Shown in pieces: positions 42,417 to 54,550 of a stretch of DNA of 64,000 bases. Each line of letters starts with the position of its first letter. The stretch's first letter is position 1. Made by a program: the position numbers and the translations under genes. The stretch lies in the NCBI GenBank assembly GCA_037349105.1, contig JAYJMM010000035.1:186001-250000 (forward strand), written 5' to 3'. Source of the stretch: Limnomonas spitsbergensis (Eukaryota; Chlorophyta; Chlorophyceae; Chlamydomonadales). Below the pieces are notes generated by a model. That model saw nothing but the letters and a program-made list of their open reading frames with translations, searched no databases and was not told the DNA's origin.

Positions 42417-42660
42417 AAGTAGGGGCGGTACCCACAGCTAGGGGCGCCCGGGTAGGCCAACCTTCCCTCTTATACGGTACGCTGTACCTAGTTACCCCTT
42501 TACAGCCCTTGTACCTCCGCAGTGTAGTACAAGGTGCACGTGTGTACAGGTGTTGAACCATAGTTGTGAGTAGTTTGAGCCTCTCTAAGGCAGTACTGAC
42601 AGCTTCCACCATTTTGGCACGGTTACTGCTTTATGGTGCGACAACCACTAACGGTTTCCA
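42417..42660 (+). repeat. LTR-like sequence related to 57739-58060
   Basis: Shares, in inverse orientation with the 58-kb LTR, gtaggggcggtaccca, then ctctctaaggc, then gtttactgctttatggtgcgaca-type blocks (here ggttactgctttatggtgcg) in the same order and similar spacing. Placed 3' of the plus-strand gag, as expected for a 3' LTR. Confidence 0.65.
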
Positions 42661-42854
42661 TTCAAGGAACTCAGAACACTAGGCATATAAACTGGTCTTG
42701 TGACTCATTGGCTTCCATCGCACATGTCATTCATGGTACTGGGGGTGCTGCAGTTCTGCAGCGAAGGGGCAGTGCATGCCAATGAGTTCGGTAATGCTTC
42801 AGTATACAGGCGGTCCATGTCAGTGAGTGCATTCATGCTTCAGCATACATGCAG

Positions 42855-43205
42855 TGCATGCTGGTGGATGCGGTACTGCAGAAGTGTTGGCCTAAACTGC
42901 ATACTAGTGGGTGCAGCGCTGCAGCAGTGCTGGCCTAAACTGCATACTAGTGGGTGCAGCGCTGCGGCAGTGCTGGCATGAACTGCATACTAGTGGGTGA
43001 GATACTGCGGCAGAGTTGGCATAAAGAGCATACCAGTGGGTGCGGCGCTGCAGCAGTGCTGGCATTATATGCATGCTGGTGTGTGCGGTGCTGCAGCAGT
43101 GCTGGCATTATATGCATGGTAGTGGGTGCGGCGCTGCGGCAGTGCTGGCATAAAGTGCATGCCAGTAGGTGCGGCGGTACTGCAGCAAGCTGACAGTGCA
43201 TGCCA
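42855..43205. repeat. 43-bp minisatellite
   Basis: gcagtgctggcctaaactgc and atactagtgggtgcagcgctg units, 43 bp apart (42901 to 42944), ~8 copies. Grades into the next array. Confidence 0.9.
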
Positions 43206-43209
43206 GTGG

Positions 43210-44250
43210 GTACGGCGATACATCACCATGTATGTGGTGCATGTCAGTGGGTGCAGTGTTGCTGCTGCGCACAGGCAGTGCATGTCAGTGGGTGCAGTAG
43301 TATTGTGCGCACAGACAAAAAATGCCAGTGGGTGCAGTGGTGCTGTGGCACATAGGCAGTACATGCCATTGAGTGCAGTGGTGCTGCTGCGCACAGGCAG
43401 TGCAAGCCAGTGGGTACAGTGGTGCTGCTGCGCACATGCAGTGCATGTCAGTGATGCACTGGAGCTGCTGTGCACAGGCAGTGCATGCCAGAGGGTGCAG
43501 GGGTGCTGCTGCGCACAGGCAGTGCATGCCATTGAGTGCAGTGGTGCTGCTGCGCACAGGCAGTACATGCCAGTGGATGCAGTGGTGCTGCTGCGCACAA
43601 GCAGTGCATGCCAGTGGGTGCAGTGGTGCTGCTGCGCACCGGCAGTACATGCCAGTGGATGCAGTGGTGCTGCTGCGCACATGCAGTACATGTCAGTGAT
43701 GCACAGGAGCTGCTGCGCACCGGCAGTGCATGCCAGTGGGTGCAGTGGTGCTGCTGCGCACCGGCAGTACATGCCAGTGGATGCAGTGGTGCTGCTGCGC
43801 ACCGGCAGTACATGCCAGTGGCTGCAGTGGTGCTGCTGCGCACATGCAGTACATGCCAGTGGATGCAGTGGTGCTGCTGCGCACATGCAGTACATGCCAG
43901 TGGGTGCAGGGGTGCTGCTGCGCACTGGCAGTGCATGCCAGTGGGTGCGGTGGTGCTGCTGCACACCGGCAGTGTATGCCAGTGGATGCAGTTGTGCTGC
44001 TGCGCACAGGCAGTACATGTCAGTGGGAGCAGTGGTGCTGCTGCGTACCGGCAGTACATGCCAGTGGATGCAGTGGTGCTGCTGCGCACATGCAGTGCAT
44101 GCCAGTGGGTGCAGTGGTGCTGCTGCGCACATGCAGTATATGCCTGTGGATGCAGTGGTGCTGCTGCGCACAGGCAGTACATGCCAGTGGGTGCAGAGGT
44201 GCTGCTGCGCATAGGCAGTACATGTATGTGCCAGTGGGTGCGGCAGTACT
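43210..44250. repeat. 41-bp minisatellite, ~25 copies
   Basis: gtgcagtggtgctgctgcgc + acaggcagtacatgccagtgg, exactly 41 bp. Because 41 is not a multiple of three, each frame cycles through all three translations without a stop, producing false ORFs of 400 codons (minus) and 360 codons (plus). Confidence 0.95.
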
Positions 44251-44429
44251 GCAATGTGCAGGCAGAGCATGTCAGTGGGGGTGAGGGTGCTAAAGGGTGC
44301 ATGTAGTTCATGCCAGTGGGTGTGGCTGTGTTGCTGCCCACAGGAAGTGCATGCCAGTGAGGTCGATAGCTAGGCAGCATGCATGTAGTGTACCGTACGT
44401 CTTCCTGCCAGAGGTAGGTGGGACCAAGG

Positions 44430-45000
44430 TGCATTAGCATGAATGCAGTGCATGTAAGTGGGGTCGTGCCGGTGGGGCGCTTCTGCAGGCACGCAGGGTG
44501 TTGTCGTGTCGGCAGGGCTAGATGCATGCATGCAGGATGCTGTGCAAGTAAGCAGGGTGTTGTCATAGTGTCGGGGCACCTTGTACGCAGGCAGGGTGCT
44601 GTCACACCGGTGGGGTACTATGCATGCAAGCAGGGTGCTGTCGTGCTGTCCGAGCCATATGCATGCATGCAGGGTGTTATGCAAGTAAGCAGGGTGTTGT
44701 GATGATGTCGGGGACCTTTGTATGCATGCTGTTGCTGTCATGCCAGTGGGGTGCATGCATGCAAGCAGGGTGCTGTCGTGCAGGCAGGGCCATATGCAGG
44801 CAGGGTTTTGTCGTGCCCGTGGGGGGCAACTGCATGCATGCGGGTTGCTATCCGTATGGCCGGACGCAAGTTATGCCGGCTGGGTGCTTTGCATGCTGGC
44901 AGGGTGTTGTCATTCGAGTGGGGAGCCGGCTTGCCGGCGGGGAGCAACTGCATGCGGGCGGTGTATCGGCATGCACGCGGGGAGCTACTGCATAGAGTGC
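44430..45000. repeat. Degenerate gcatgcatgcagggtgctgt repeat
   Basis: gcatgcatgcagg/gcatgcaagcagggtgctgtcgtg recur at ~35-45-bp spacing with (GCAT)n cores. ORFs over it are low-complexity. Confidence 0.8.
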
Positions 45001-45009
45001 ATGCATCGT

Positions 45010-45370
45010 TTTCACGGCATCTGATATCTGCTGTCCTGCCCGCATTGTGCCGGTAATTAATTGCCTGCTTGAGACCTGTTGCTGTTGCGTGTAAGGCCAT
45101 TTCGACATCAGCAGCCAGGAGTAATCGAAATAATCCAATGTCCTCGTCCTCCTTCTCCTGGTTGAGCCACTCCTGGGCTGGGCATCTATGGTGTCTTCAA
45201 AGAATTCCTCCGCATCGATGAATTCTTGCTACTCGATTTCGCCCAGTGGCGCAGTAAGTTGCTCGAAGGTGTCTTTTGATGGCCAAACTAACTCCCAACC
45301 CTTCACTCCTTCGGCGTTTTATGTAGGCGTAGGTGTCCACCTAAAATTGCTTGATCGACTCACGAAGTAT
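45010..45370 (-). pseudogene. Unrecognised coding fragment with in-frame TAA and TAG
   Basis: The minus frame 45365-45180 reads GVKGWELVWPSKDTFEQL, TAG (45229-45231), then QEFIDAEEFFEDTID, with TAA at 45319-45321 upstream in the same frame. One frame over it continues EWLNQEKEDEDIGLFRLLLA and VEMALHATATGLKQAINY to ~45010. Acidic and helical; probably part of a transposase or a dead gene. Family not recognised. Confidence 0.35.
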
Positions 45371-45689
45371 GTCAATGCTGGCTGAGCGAGGCGCATCAAT
45401 TCTTTGGCTGGCTGTCCTACACCCTAAGCGTATGACGTTGGGCGATCTCTAATGTGGTTGTAAGAAATCTGGTATACGTACGGTATTAGATACTTATCTG
45501 AGTGTAGGAAGGGAATTTTCGGGGTATCGGAAGAGGTTTTACAGGGTATGATACGGGTTTGGCCAAAGTAGGGTCGGCCGCACTGATATACTGCGCCCGT
45601 TGCGTGATGCCTAATAATGGGCATCGCGGCCGGTCTGCGATAGGGTGTCAGCGTCGAGCTTTGAACGGTCGGAATTTGAGCTCAGAATG

Positions 45690-46050
45690 GTCGGAATAGC
45701 AGAATGGGGGTGGGGGGGGCTGGTACCTATCATAACGTCAGAAATCAGACTGGTCGGAATAGCAGAATGGAGGTGGGAGGGGCTGGTACTACCTATCAGA
45801 ACGTCAGAATGGTCGGAATAACAGAATTGGGGTGGGAGGGGTAGGTCCCTATTTGAAGGTCAGAATGGTCGGAATGGCAGAATGGGGGTGGGAGGGGCTG
45901 GTACCTATCAGAACTAACGTCAGAACGGTCGGAATAGCAGAATGGGGGTGGGAGGGGTAGGTCCCTATCAGAACGGTCGGAATGGCAGAATGGGGGTGGG
46001 AGGGGTAGGTTCCCAATCAGAACGGTCGGAATAGCAGAATGAACGGAATG
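45690..46050. repeat. ~55-65-bp tandem repeat (tcagaacggtcggaatagca)
   Basis: About seven units of agaacggtcggaatagcagaa followed by tgggggtgggaggggtaggt, with length differences from short insertions. Purine-rich on the plus strand. Confidence 0.9.
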
Positions 46051-46069
46051 ATAGAATCGTCGGAATAAC

Positions 46070-46964
46070 AGAAATGTACGATATCGCCGCATAATGAGTA
46101 CATTTTGGACTGTAATTCTGTGATTCCGTCTTGGGGGGGAATTTATGCGATTTTGGTTATGACTGGGCAGAATTCTACTCAAACCTTGCAAAATTCTGTT
46201 CCAGGGATATTTCCTCGATTCCGCTGTTCAACAGAATTTCCGGTCTTCCGCTGCTTGCTTATGGACTTCTGTTGCTGCTGTGTTGACTGAATGCGGTGCG
46301 TGCGTGGAGGTTGTGTGAGCTGTGCATGTCGGGGAGACGGGTGTTGCTTGAGCGATAGTGCCTGGCTGCTGCTGGTCTGTGGATGTCTGAATGACAAGAG
46401 TGCATGTCGCTCATTCGGACCAGTATTTGCACAACCTGGACTGGGAAGGCGAGCGAAAAGATTGTGGCCCCCCTTTACACACAACTGCACAAGTGGCATT
46501 GAAATGCAGTCCTAGCACCCCTGTCTATGGCCTTGCTCTGTCTATAAATTCTGGAAATTGAGGTTGAATACAAGGGAAACCCAGGGCCTGCATAAAACGG
46601 GCAGTGAGTCATGTAAAGTCCATCCTCCCTTGATTCAAGGTTGCAGCATTTGCATTCAGTATATTTTGTGTTGACATCATTTCAATTTCTGAACTTAATT
46701 CAAAGCAATTACTCATGCTTTGCATGGCAAATGCTGCATTGTGTGCACACCATTCTGCATGTGGGCAGTTGGTCTCTCGCGCGGCTAAAATTACCTTCCT
46801 GCTCAAAGTCACCCATTGCAAGTTATCGTGCGGATGAGGCCAGTCTTAAGCAGGGCTGAGGTCATCCCCCTGGTAGCATCTCGCTCGGCTGCGCTCAGCA
46901 TTGATGACTGACTCAACCTTAGACTCATGTTATCCATGTTCTAAATGCATCAATCAAGTGTAGA
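46070..46964. other. No gene seen
   Basis: Short random ORFs only. It is downstream of the unknown gene ending at 46965 and would hold its 3' UTR. Confidence 0.5.
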
Positions 46965-47927
46965 TCAAGTGTAGTAGTCTGCCATGACTTGGATTGTCTC
47001 ATCGATGGAGCTGAAAGTACGTCCTCCTGCTATGAGGTTGCGATAGCGGAGCAAGAGACCCGCTAGGTCCAGATGCGTCTTGTTTAGGAGAGCCATCTGG
47101 TTCCTCAATACCAAGTTTGCGTTGTAGTTGTAGCTGGTGCCTTCAGGCAAGTCGCGAAGGCGGGCCCCGGTGTTCTGACATAGGTGAAATGTTTCTGCGG
47201 CACCCTGGCCTTGGCATGGTAAGGCCGAGCTATTTGCGTAGGCCTGACAGACTGACGAGGTTCTGCGCACGCATGGGTTAAGGGGTAAGGGAATGGATGG
47301 ATGAGCGCAAAAAAGGGAAGAGCGGGGTCTTCAAGAAGGCATGCTAAAGAGATTCGAACAGGGAGATGGCACATGAAAATTGATTCGGCGTTTAGGGTTA
47401 TAGGGTTCAGGCCACTCAGTTTCATTCTTTACCTCACGCTCAGTCAGCCTCTGCGCCCCCCACCGGACCCCCCCCTGTGCCCCCCCCCCCCCCCCCCTGT
47501 CACAGGGCCCCTCTCATGGGAGCCCCCTGTTGCGTCCACCCTGCCTCACCCCCAGCCTGAGCTGTATGACCTCCATGCCAAATGCGGCCTACGGCTGCAT
47601 TTGCCATGCAACTCCTCCCCATGCTCCATATCACCAATCTTGGGCCACAGCAGTCATTTAGTAATAAAAGGAACCACCTAAGCCTTCCCTACATGGCTCT
47701 CTAGTAGAATTTCAGGGGGGACCTAGGGTGAGAGGGGTGGGGCAGAACCCCCTCTTATGTGCCCCCTGGTTGCGCACCTGTAGTACTTCAGGATGCCACA
47801 AATGCGGTAATCCATCGCCGAAAGTCCTATCCCTGGCCGGCCGGCCGCTGTCACTGATAAGACCCCATCCACGATTGGCATGCCAGAGCTGGTCAGGACA
47901 GGGCCGTAGAATCCTCTCAAGTACACA
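46965..47927 (-). CDS. Two 3' exons of an unknown gene
   Basis: The exon at 47927-47778 lies between ccttcgcgcag and the donor TACAG|gtgcgc. The last exon, 47262-46965, follows gcgtgcgcag and ends in TGA. The split codon AG|A closes perfectly across the 515-bp intron. Translation: VYLRGFYGPVLTSSGMPIVD and GIGLSAMDYRICGILKYY, then TSSVCQAYANSSALPC, ETFHLCQNTGARLRDLPEG, ALLNKTHLDLAGLLLRYRNL. Cys-rich with N-glycosylation-like NSS and NKT, so perhaps secreted or lumenal. Not recognised. No upstream exon is visible before the gag element at 48.6 kb, so the gene is either interrupted by that insertion or has a long intron containing it. Confidence 0.6.
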
Positions 47928-48587
47928 CTGCGCGAAGGAGAGGCGGGCAGGCCGAGGGGGGGAGGGAGGACGGACTTGAGGAGAGGGCAGGGGTGAGGGT
48001 TTGGGGGGCAAAGGGGGAAGAGGCCAAATGGGGCTTGAATACTTGCTGTATATTTGTGCATGTACACTCTGAGCTAAGGGGGCGATGGGTAGGGATGAGA
48101 GACGCAGAAGAGGGCATGGGTGTGGGATTGGGGGCCCATGGGGGAAGAATGGCTCGAGGGAGCACTACGCTGGTTATTTTAGCGTGCTTCAGCTACAATT
48201 TGGCTACATCACCGCCTACGACCATGGGGGCCTGGTGCAGCAAGCCCTACTGCTGGGGCCACCAGCCATAGGCTGGTCAAGTTTGGTCCCAGTCGGCCCA
48301 GTTGGCCGCCAGGCAGACCCCGGCAGATCAAGGCGCTTTGGCGCGCACTGAAATAAACACCGGAGTACTCTTATAGTAGAATCCATTTATGTCGCCACCA
48401 AGCACCAGGTTAAAGGGTTCAAAGGGGGCAAGGTTGGAGGTTTATTGGAAAGCTGGAAGAAGGCTGCATTATCAAGTCAGGTCTCACACTGAGTACATCG
48501 TTCAGGGAGGCAAGCTGCGGATCAGGGCCCCCACGTTGCTGGCCACTCCGGACAACCTGGACTGCTATGACACTCACCCCCCCTTGT
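47928..48587. other. Upstream flank / element 3' end; no gene seen
   Basis: Pyrimidine-rich on the minus strand just before the exon at 47927 (long polypyrimidine tract). gtcgccaccaagcaccaggt at 48391 may lie near the 3' boundary of the gag element. The poly-C run ctgtgcccccccccc at ~47474-47500 lies inside the intron downstream. Confidence 0.4.
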
Positions 48588-51500
48588 TCAAACGCCACAC
48601 CCTAACCACCCTACAGTGTTCACACACTCACATGCAGCTAAACACGTCACAAAACCCAGGGTGTGGAACACACACACGCTGTGGTACACACCACAGAGTC
48701 CAGGTTGTAGTACCGTCACATATTGTAAGTAAGAGAACCCTTGATGTACTACACTCACAAGCTGTAGTACACGCCACAGAACCCGGGCTGTCCGGCGCCG
48801 TCGGTTGCATCCAGCGGTGGGAGCAGGCACTCGATGGTGTCGCCAATGTGTCACGAAGTTGTTACTTGCATGGTCAGATGCACCTGCCTGTGTTGAGTTG
48901 GCCGTGCCCTCAAACTTCCTCGTTACACTGTTTTCGTGCTTGAGGCGCTCCCCTTCGTGGTGCTCCTTGAGAGCCAAGTTGGCCCATGCATGCACCTGTC
49001 CGAAGTGAGATTCTGCAACAGTGGGGGGGCACTTGTCCCGACCAGCAGGTCCGTTAGCCACACTTGCCCTGCCAATCTGTGCCCAATCCTGAAACTCAGG
49101 CCATTGTGCACACAGGTCAGTCCAGTGGTCCCCGAAACACAGTTTGCAGATCCTGGGCCTAGGGGGTGGCCGGGGTGGCGCTGGTCCTACCCTAGGGTTT
49201 GGGGGCATAGTTGCCCCGTAAGCCTTCGGGGTTCCTTGGGAAGGTGGCTGATTGTTCCCAGTCATTGAACGCCCCAGGGCTCCCTGGCCCCCTCTGGGTG
49301 GGTGGACTGTGGCTGGGTACACAGGTTTGGCATCCGCCGCATTATTCCACAGGTGCCCTTCACCATCACCCTGGACCTCAGGGGACATGTCCTGCGACTC
49401 ACCTTGGTCCAGGCCATCCGCGCAAATTGCGCCTGCATGACTTCGGGGTGTGCCCTTTGACGCAGCAGGGGCACTGTCAGAGGAAGCTGCCACAGCAGAT
49501 TTGGTGAGATTGTCCCACACACCAGCCTCAAAGGCGTGCTGAGCTGCCTGGACTACCTTGGCCAGCACCTTCACTGGTCCCTGAGTGAATATACCCCCTT
49601 TAATGAAAGCGGTGTCACAAGCTGCCCCCAGGCGGGCTGGGAGCCCCTCTCTGACCACTGTCACCATAGCCATGTTACTAGACACTCCTAGAAAGGCATC
49701 TTTGTTGCTGGCAAGGAAGGCATCATACGTGGTGCACACCCGCGTGGCAAACTGCACGGGGTTTTCATGCGGGGAGACAGTGGGATCTAGCGAGTTGGGC
49801 AATGCCATCTTCATGGCAGTGTGCCATAGCATCATCTCACCTTGGGTAGCCACATTGAGGTAGCGGTGGCCAACGGCCAGCACAGCATCAAAGAAGGTCC
49901 TCTTCCGCCCATTGGGTGATTGGTAGGGGACCTGTGACGCAGAACCCACTAGCTTCTTACCACGCATGTCAGACATGATCTCCACCGACTCATTTACCGG
50001 GGTTAAACCCCCACCATCAATACGGCAGCCTAGTTCTAACTGCATGTGTCTTCCTCCCTGGGGACAAAAGAGCGTCAGGTCCGCAATATGCCTGCGCAGG
50101 AAATCCACCCCTTGCTGGTTTGCTTTGGACAGCACCAGCTGAACTTGAACCTTGTAGGCCCGTCCCAGGATATTGTTAGACGCAGCCGCATAGGCGTACA
50201 TACCCTTTGAGTACTCTCTCCACGCCAGCATTCCTTCTAGGGCTACCAATTCTGGCAGATGCTTGGAATTGATGTGAGTTCGGTCACTGACCTGAACCTC
50301 ATCATCAGAGTCATACCCACTAGCAGGCCACTTGGAGCTTGTGTCTGCGTCCCCTGGTTTGCCTGGACCGCTTGGTCCTCCTGACCTATTAGGATATCCT
50401 GGGCCGCCTGGTCCCCCTGCACCGCCAGCGTACCTGGAACCTTCTTGACCTCCTGACCCCTCTGGATGTCCTGAGCCTCCTGACCTATCAGGATTACCAG
50501 TACCACCTCCATGCGGGGGCCTGCTTGGGTCATACCCTGAATGATCACGATCAGTATCTGGCCACCCTGAATGCCCTTCAGATCCACCATTCCCATAAGG
50601 AGGTTCCGTAGCACCAGGAACCCCTCCACTCACATGAGCACGGTGCATATGGCCACCCTGTATGGACGGCCCATGAGGGTCGTAAGGTCGGTGTGTGCCT
50701 CCGCTAGCCTACGGGTGACTAAGACTTTTGGCCCGAACGGCACCCACCTGGAGATGTACTCCATGTACTGGTGCTGATGGCATGGCGGAGTGGGAATGCC
50801 CTTCTCCCTGCGGGAAGCCCTCCCATCCCTGATGGTGAGAATCACCTGAAGGCTTCTCCCCTGATTGTGTGCTCCCAAAACCCAGGTACTGCTGAGAAGG
50901 CTGTACTGGCTGTTCCTGCAACGCTTCTACCGGAGACGGAGGGCGTCCATGCCGCAAACTCCCTACCAGTTCTCGAAACAGGTCCCTCAACTCACTGATG
51001 GTGACGACCTCGTTTGCTCCAGAAGCAATGGGAACCACGGCTAACCGCTGGTCCATGTTCAACTGCTTACCTTGGTAACCAGTGGGGTCATGCCGCCCCG
51101 TTTCCCTGCCAGCGACAGCCCCACCTTGAGGCCCCCATGATTGCATAGCCTCACCTGACACCACACTCACAAACGAAGGGGAGGGGGTACATTCTGGAGC
51201 AACCAGGTCAGCCGGCGGACGGGACGCCGTGGGCGTCGCGTGCTTCACCTCATGCTCGAAGCCCTCGGGTAGTCGGGTACATGGACGGCGACGGCTGAGT
51301 TGATCCTGTAAGCTGCGTTGCCTGATTGATGAAGTCCAGCTGTTTTCGATGACTCCTGCAAGGTCATTGCTGGGAGGGAGGTCTGATCCCCACCGGCCAC
51401 GGGTGCAGCCTTGGCAAAGGCAGTTACATGTGACGAACGTGCACTGCAACACTCGTCCTGTGCAATGAGGTATGCAGGGTTATCGACTAGCTGGTCAACC

Positions 51501-51952
51501 CGCTGCATGCCCTCGTAATGAGTCCGAGTCACTTTCAAAGGTGTCAGTGCCAGTCTCTCATCCGCACCACGGATCAGGTGCTCCCTCATCTCTCTTTCAT
51601 CTGCCTCGGCCGCACGAACTCTCTCATCTTCCTCGGCCGCACGAGCTCTCTCAGCTGCCACGGCCTCACGAGCTTGCTGCTCGGCCGCACGTCGCAAGGC
51701 GTCAAGACGAAACATTTCACGCTGACGCTGTTGAACTGCTTCAGCATGGAGTGCTTCAGCTTCAGCCTGTTTTCTTGCCTTATCGGCGTTATGTGCCATC
51801 AGTCTTTTGGCAGCGTGCCTAGCTGTCATTGCCTGCTCATTGGCTAACGACTGCTGAATAAGTTGCTCGGACTCTGTGAGAGGCTTAGCCTCTTGTACCG
51901 AAGGCTCTCTACCCGCCTCAGAAGACGCATCCCTAGTGAGCTTACTGCTCAC
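48588..51952 (-). pseudogene. gag of a second LTR element, with coiled coil and CCHC-like knuckle
   Basis: Starts at 51952 with a charged coiled coil (AAEQQAREAVAAERARAAEE). Near 51.3-51.4 kb the frame changes and runs to 48588 with only one stop, TAG at 50709-50711. Then comes a collagen-like Gly/Pro stretch (GHPEGSGGQEGSRYAGG...), a helical capsid-like part (ENPVQFATRVCTTYDAFLAS; MVTVVREGLPARLGAACDTA) and RICKLCFGDHWTDLC, a CX2CX3HX4C cluster close to the retroviral CCHC knuckle that binds RNA. The ~100 C-terminal residues are low complexity and likely out of frame. No protease or RT follows. Clearly gag-like and decayed. Confidence 0.7.
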
Positions 51953-53645
51953 TTCTGGCAGATCCTTATTACCGGCGCATCTGCTGCCAGCCCCCCCATC
52001 ACGCTAGCTGCTCATTGTTCATGAGGGTTTTAGCGGCTCGTTCAGCCTTGTTCCTGTCAGAATCTTCTTTTTCCCTCTGACCAGCAGTTAGCCTGGGAAG
52101 AGCTACCGGATTGGGAAGAATAAGGTCCTCTTGCCCTTTCTTTCCCTGGGTAGAATTATAATCCATCCAGGGAGTGAACACGAATCTGCGATCTGTTCAC
52201 TGTTATCGCTAACTTTTTAAGCAACGGAACACGATCAGGAACCTTATTCCCAGTTTTTACTCGCCAGCAGATTCGAAGTAATGCGAATCTGGATTCTTCT
52301 CTTCTTAAAGGAGTGCTAGGAGCCCTTTATCAAGGGTAACCTGCTGTGCAGGAGCGATAATCTGGCTGGCACCAGATTATCCTCGACTTAATCCTCGGGT
52401 TATTGCACTAACCTTTGATGATTCTTCCCTTACTGTTGACAGAAGTTACGAACTGATGCACTGAGGTCGACAGTTGCCATATTGAGGCGGTTTGGATCGG
52501 ACTTGTGGACGAAGCAGCTCGAAGTGAAGAAGGATGCAGAGCTGACTGAACGACTCTTGATGAAGAAGAACAACCGAAAGATCGGATGGTCGACTTGGTA
52601 GCCAGGAAAGGCTGGGAAAGCAACTTGCAGTGTCGACTGAAGTTCTAGAGATTGAGCTGAGAGCGAGCTCGCAGTGTAGAGTTATCAAGCGAGAGATTAA
52701 GAAGAATGAGAGATGGAGTAGAGGTGCTGAAGCTAGAGATAGTGAATATGTGTAGTGTTAACTAGATATATTCTCACAGTGTAGCTGCAAAGTCCTGATA
52801 CTGGATGAAGTGGGCTTAGAGCGAAAGGATGTAGTTTCCTGGCCTTGATATCAGACCGAAATATCACAGGTAGACGATTAGTCCCAGAACAGATTAAAGA
52901 CAAGGTGATTCAACTTCGTGTATACTTGAGTAAGAAGAGAAGAATGCCTGGAACAAGCCAGGCATTCTCGAAGTACCACAAAACATAATGGATCCGAAAC
53001 CAAAAAGAATGTACAAGCCACCCCTGCGTGCGGTGCACCCATACGTCGTGACAAATGAGCACGTCCTGCCACTCGACGCTCTCCATCACATTGGTATGGG
53101 GTTTGACGCGGCGCACGATGCCGTGGCCAGGCTCGCAGATTGGGCCTTGAGACGGAGGCTAATCAAGGTTGGAGGGCACTCGGGCCTTCAATAGCCGCCG
53201 GGCGGCCTTCCAAAGCTTCCAGAGGTGGTCTGACGGGACCCAGTACCGACTTCAACGAAAATTGATGCAGGGAGGAAGTTTAGGATGGGACTGATGGCAT
53301 TTATAGTATGGGTCGTGGTTGGGAGCGGCCCCAGATCCTCACTGATACTGTTTAAACTTGTCGGTATTGGGTACTAACAGAATCTCCTACGGTACTACTA
53401 CGCAGGCCGCCCTTCAGCCTGCTTAAGGCCGGATTGACCCCCAGCCTAGGCTAAGCCTCCGTCTGCCCATCCTAGTGTAGGGTTTAGGGCCAACCTAATA
53501 TAATGTAATTTCGACATGACACGACAAGACAACCCATATTGTCAAGCCTTGGAGGACCGACAGCTGGCTGCCCGAAGCTCGACCAACCAGGTCAAGACGA
53601 GAACAGCCAGTAAGGTCCTACGTTTACGTTTCTGCATCATGCACG
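51953..53645. other. Probable LTR/leader of the gag element; no gene
   Basis: Upstream of the gag start on the minus strand. Carries cttactgttgacag (~52428) and gaccgaaatatca (~52855), both also at 13.28-13.55 kb, consistent with an LTR family. A 68-codon plus ORF at 52988 (MDPKPKRMYKPPLRAVHPYV) has no recognisable domain. TG...CA ends and a target duplication not found. Confidence 0.35.
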
Positions 53646-54550
53646 TTGCTGCTGCTGGCGTGGCCTAAAGCTTGCAGGGCAGGATACCCGAACCACTTTT
53701 CAGTCGAATCGTTCAAAGTTCGGGCCCTGTCTTGGAAAGTGATCAATCCAGAAAGCGTTGTAACCAGGAGAAATGAAACACCAGACTTGACACACTGGGC
53801 ACATCATGTTGACAATTTTATCCGCCATGCATCGTCGACCCAACTTTTCAACGCAGAGATGCAGGTCGTGGGCATCGGTATCCTCACTGACCCACAGGAC
53901 ACGAACATGAGAGATTGGGCTTCCCCACGGCCTCCTTTGAACTTAGCTTCGGCATCAAGAACCTGCATTTTCGAACGGGAATAGCTGACAGTCGACTCTT
54001 TGATTGCATCCTGTGCCAATCCCCACGACACGCGCTGCATACATCCCTCTTCTGCCTTGATGAGGCCATGGCCAACCTTTCACCTTCTCGGCTTTTACAA
54101 CCTTAATCTTTTGCTCCAACAGTTGCCTCCTGCCAGAACGATAGTGGAAACGCCAGACCTGGCTTGTTCTTCGCGTATTGGCAATTTCATCTTGACCCGC
54201 CATGCAAACATGCCGTGTCGGCAACTTCCTCACACAGGAGTGCACGCTAAATGTCATGCCGTTCCCTGCACTTACGGGGAATACCGGACTACCTCGCCTA
54301 ACTTTGTACATGCTTGCAAATCGAATTGGGCTCCGCATACCTGCGCCACTTCTGAAACGTCAGGAACATCGATTGATATAACACCACACGTAAATAACAG
54401 CTCTTTCTATGCCCACATACCGCTGGGGGCCACCAACACGTGCTACCTGATTGCGTACATGAACAAGATCACAGTGCTCTACAACGTGGACGATACTACG
54501 CAATCCTACCATACGCCCCTCCATGCCCCGCCAGTGCCATCAGACCCTGC
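53646..54550 (+). pseudogene. LINE-B 5' region, Cys-rich and lumenal-looking
   Basis: Frames at 53646-53984 and 54000-54554. The second has several Cys (MPCRQL, VPCTYGEY, VHACKSNW) and a potential N-glycosylation site (VNNSSFYAHIPLGA), and leads within 50 bp to the membrane segment of the next frame. ETPDL and a similar following segment (NFIRHA / NFILTRHA) occur in both frames, suggesting an internal duplication. It looks like an ectodomain, but that is inference from composition. It may belong to an unrelated flanking sequence rather than the LINE. Confidence 0.3.

Larger units (their letters stand above)
39371..42660 (+). mobile_element. gag-bearing LTR element without pol (TR-GAG-like), decayed
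   Basis: Plus-strand gag-like ORFs (39.46-41.11 kb) are followed by a tail peptide shared with the Ty3/gypsy element at 59 kb, and then by an LTR-like sequence (42417-42660) homologous to the LTR at 57.8-58.06 kb. No RT, RNase H or integrase lies between, so it is a deleted or non-autonomous relative of that family. 41440-41985 shows no gene. The 5' LTR was not identified and may lie beyond or within the 20-bp array. Confidence 0.6.

Noticed and set aside
43065..44605. ORFs of 401, 385, 362 and 256 codons on both strands
   Set aside because: All are translations of the 41-bp and 43-bp minisatellites. The unit length is not a multiple of three and contains no stop in any frame, so long ORFs appear automatically.
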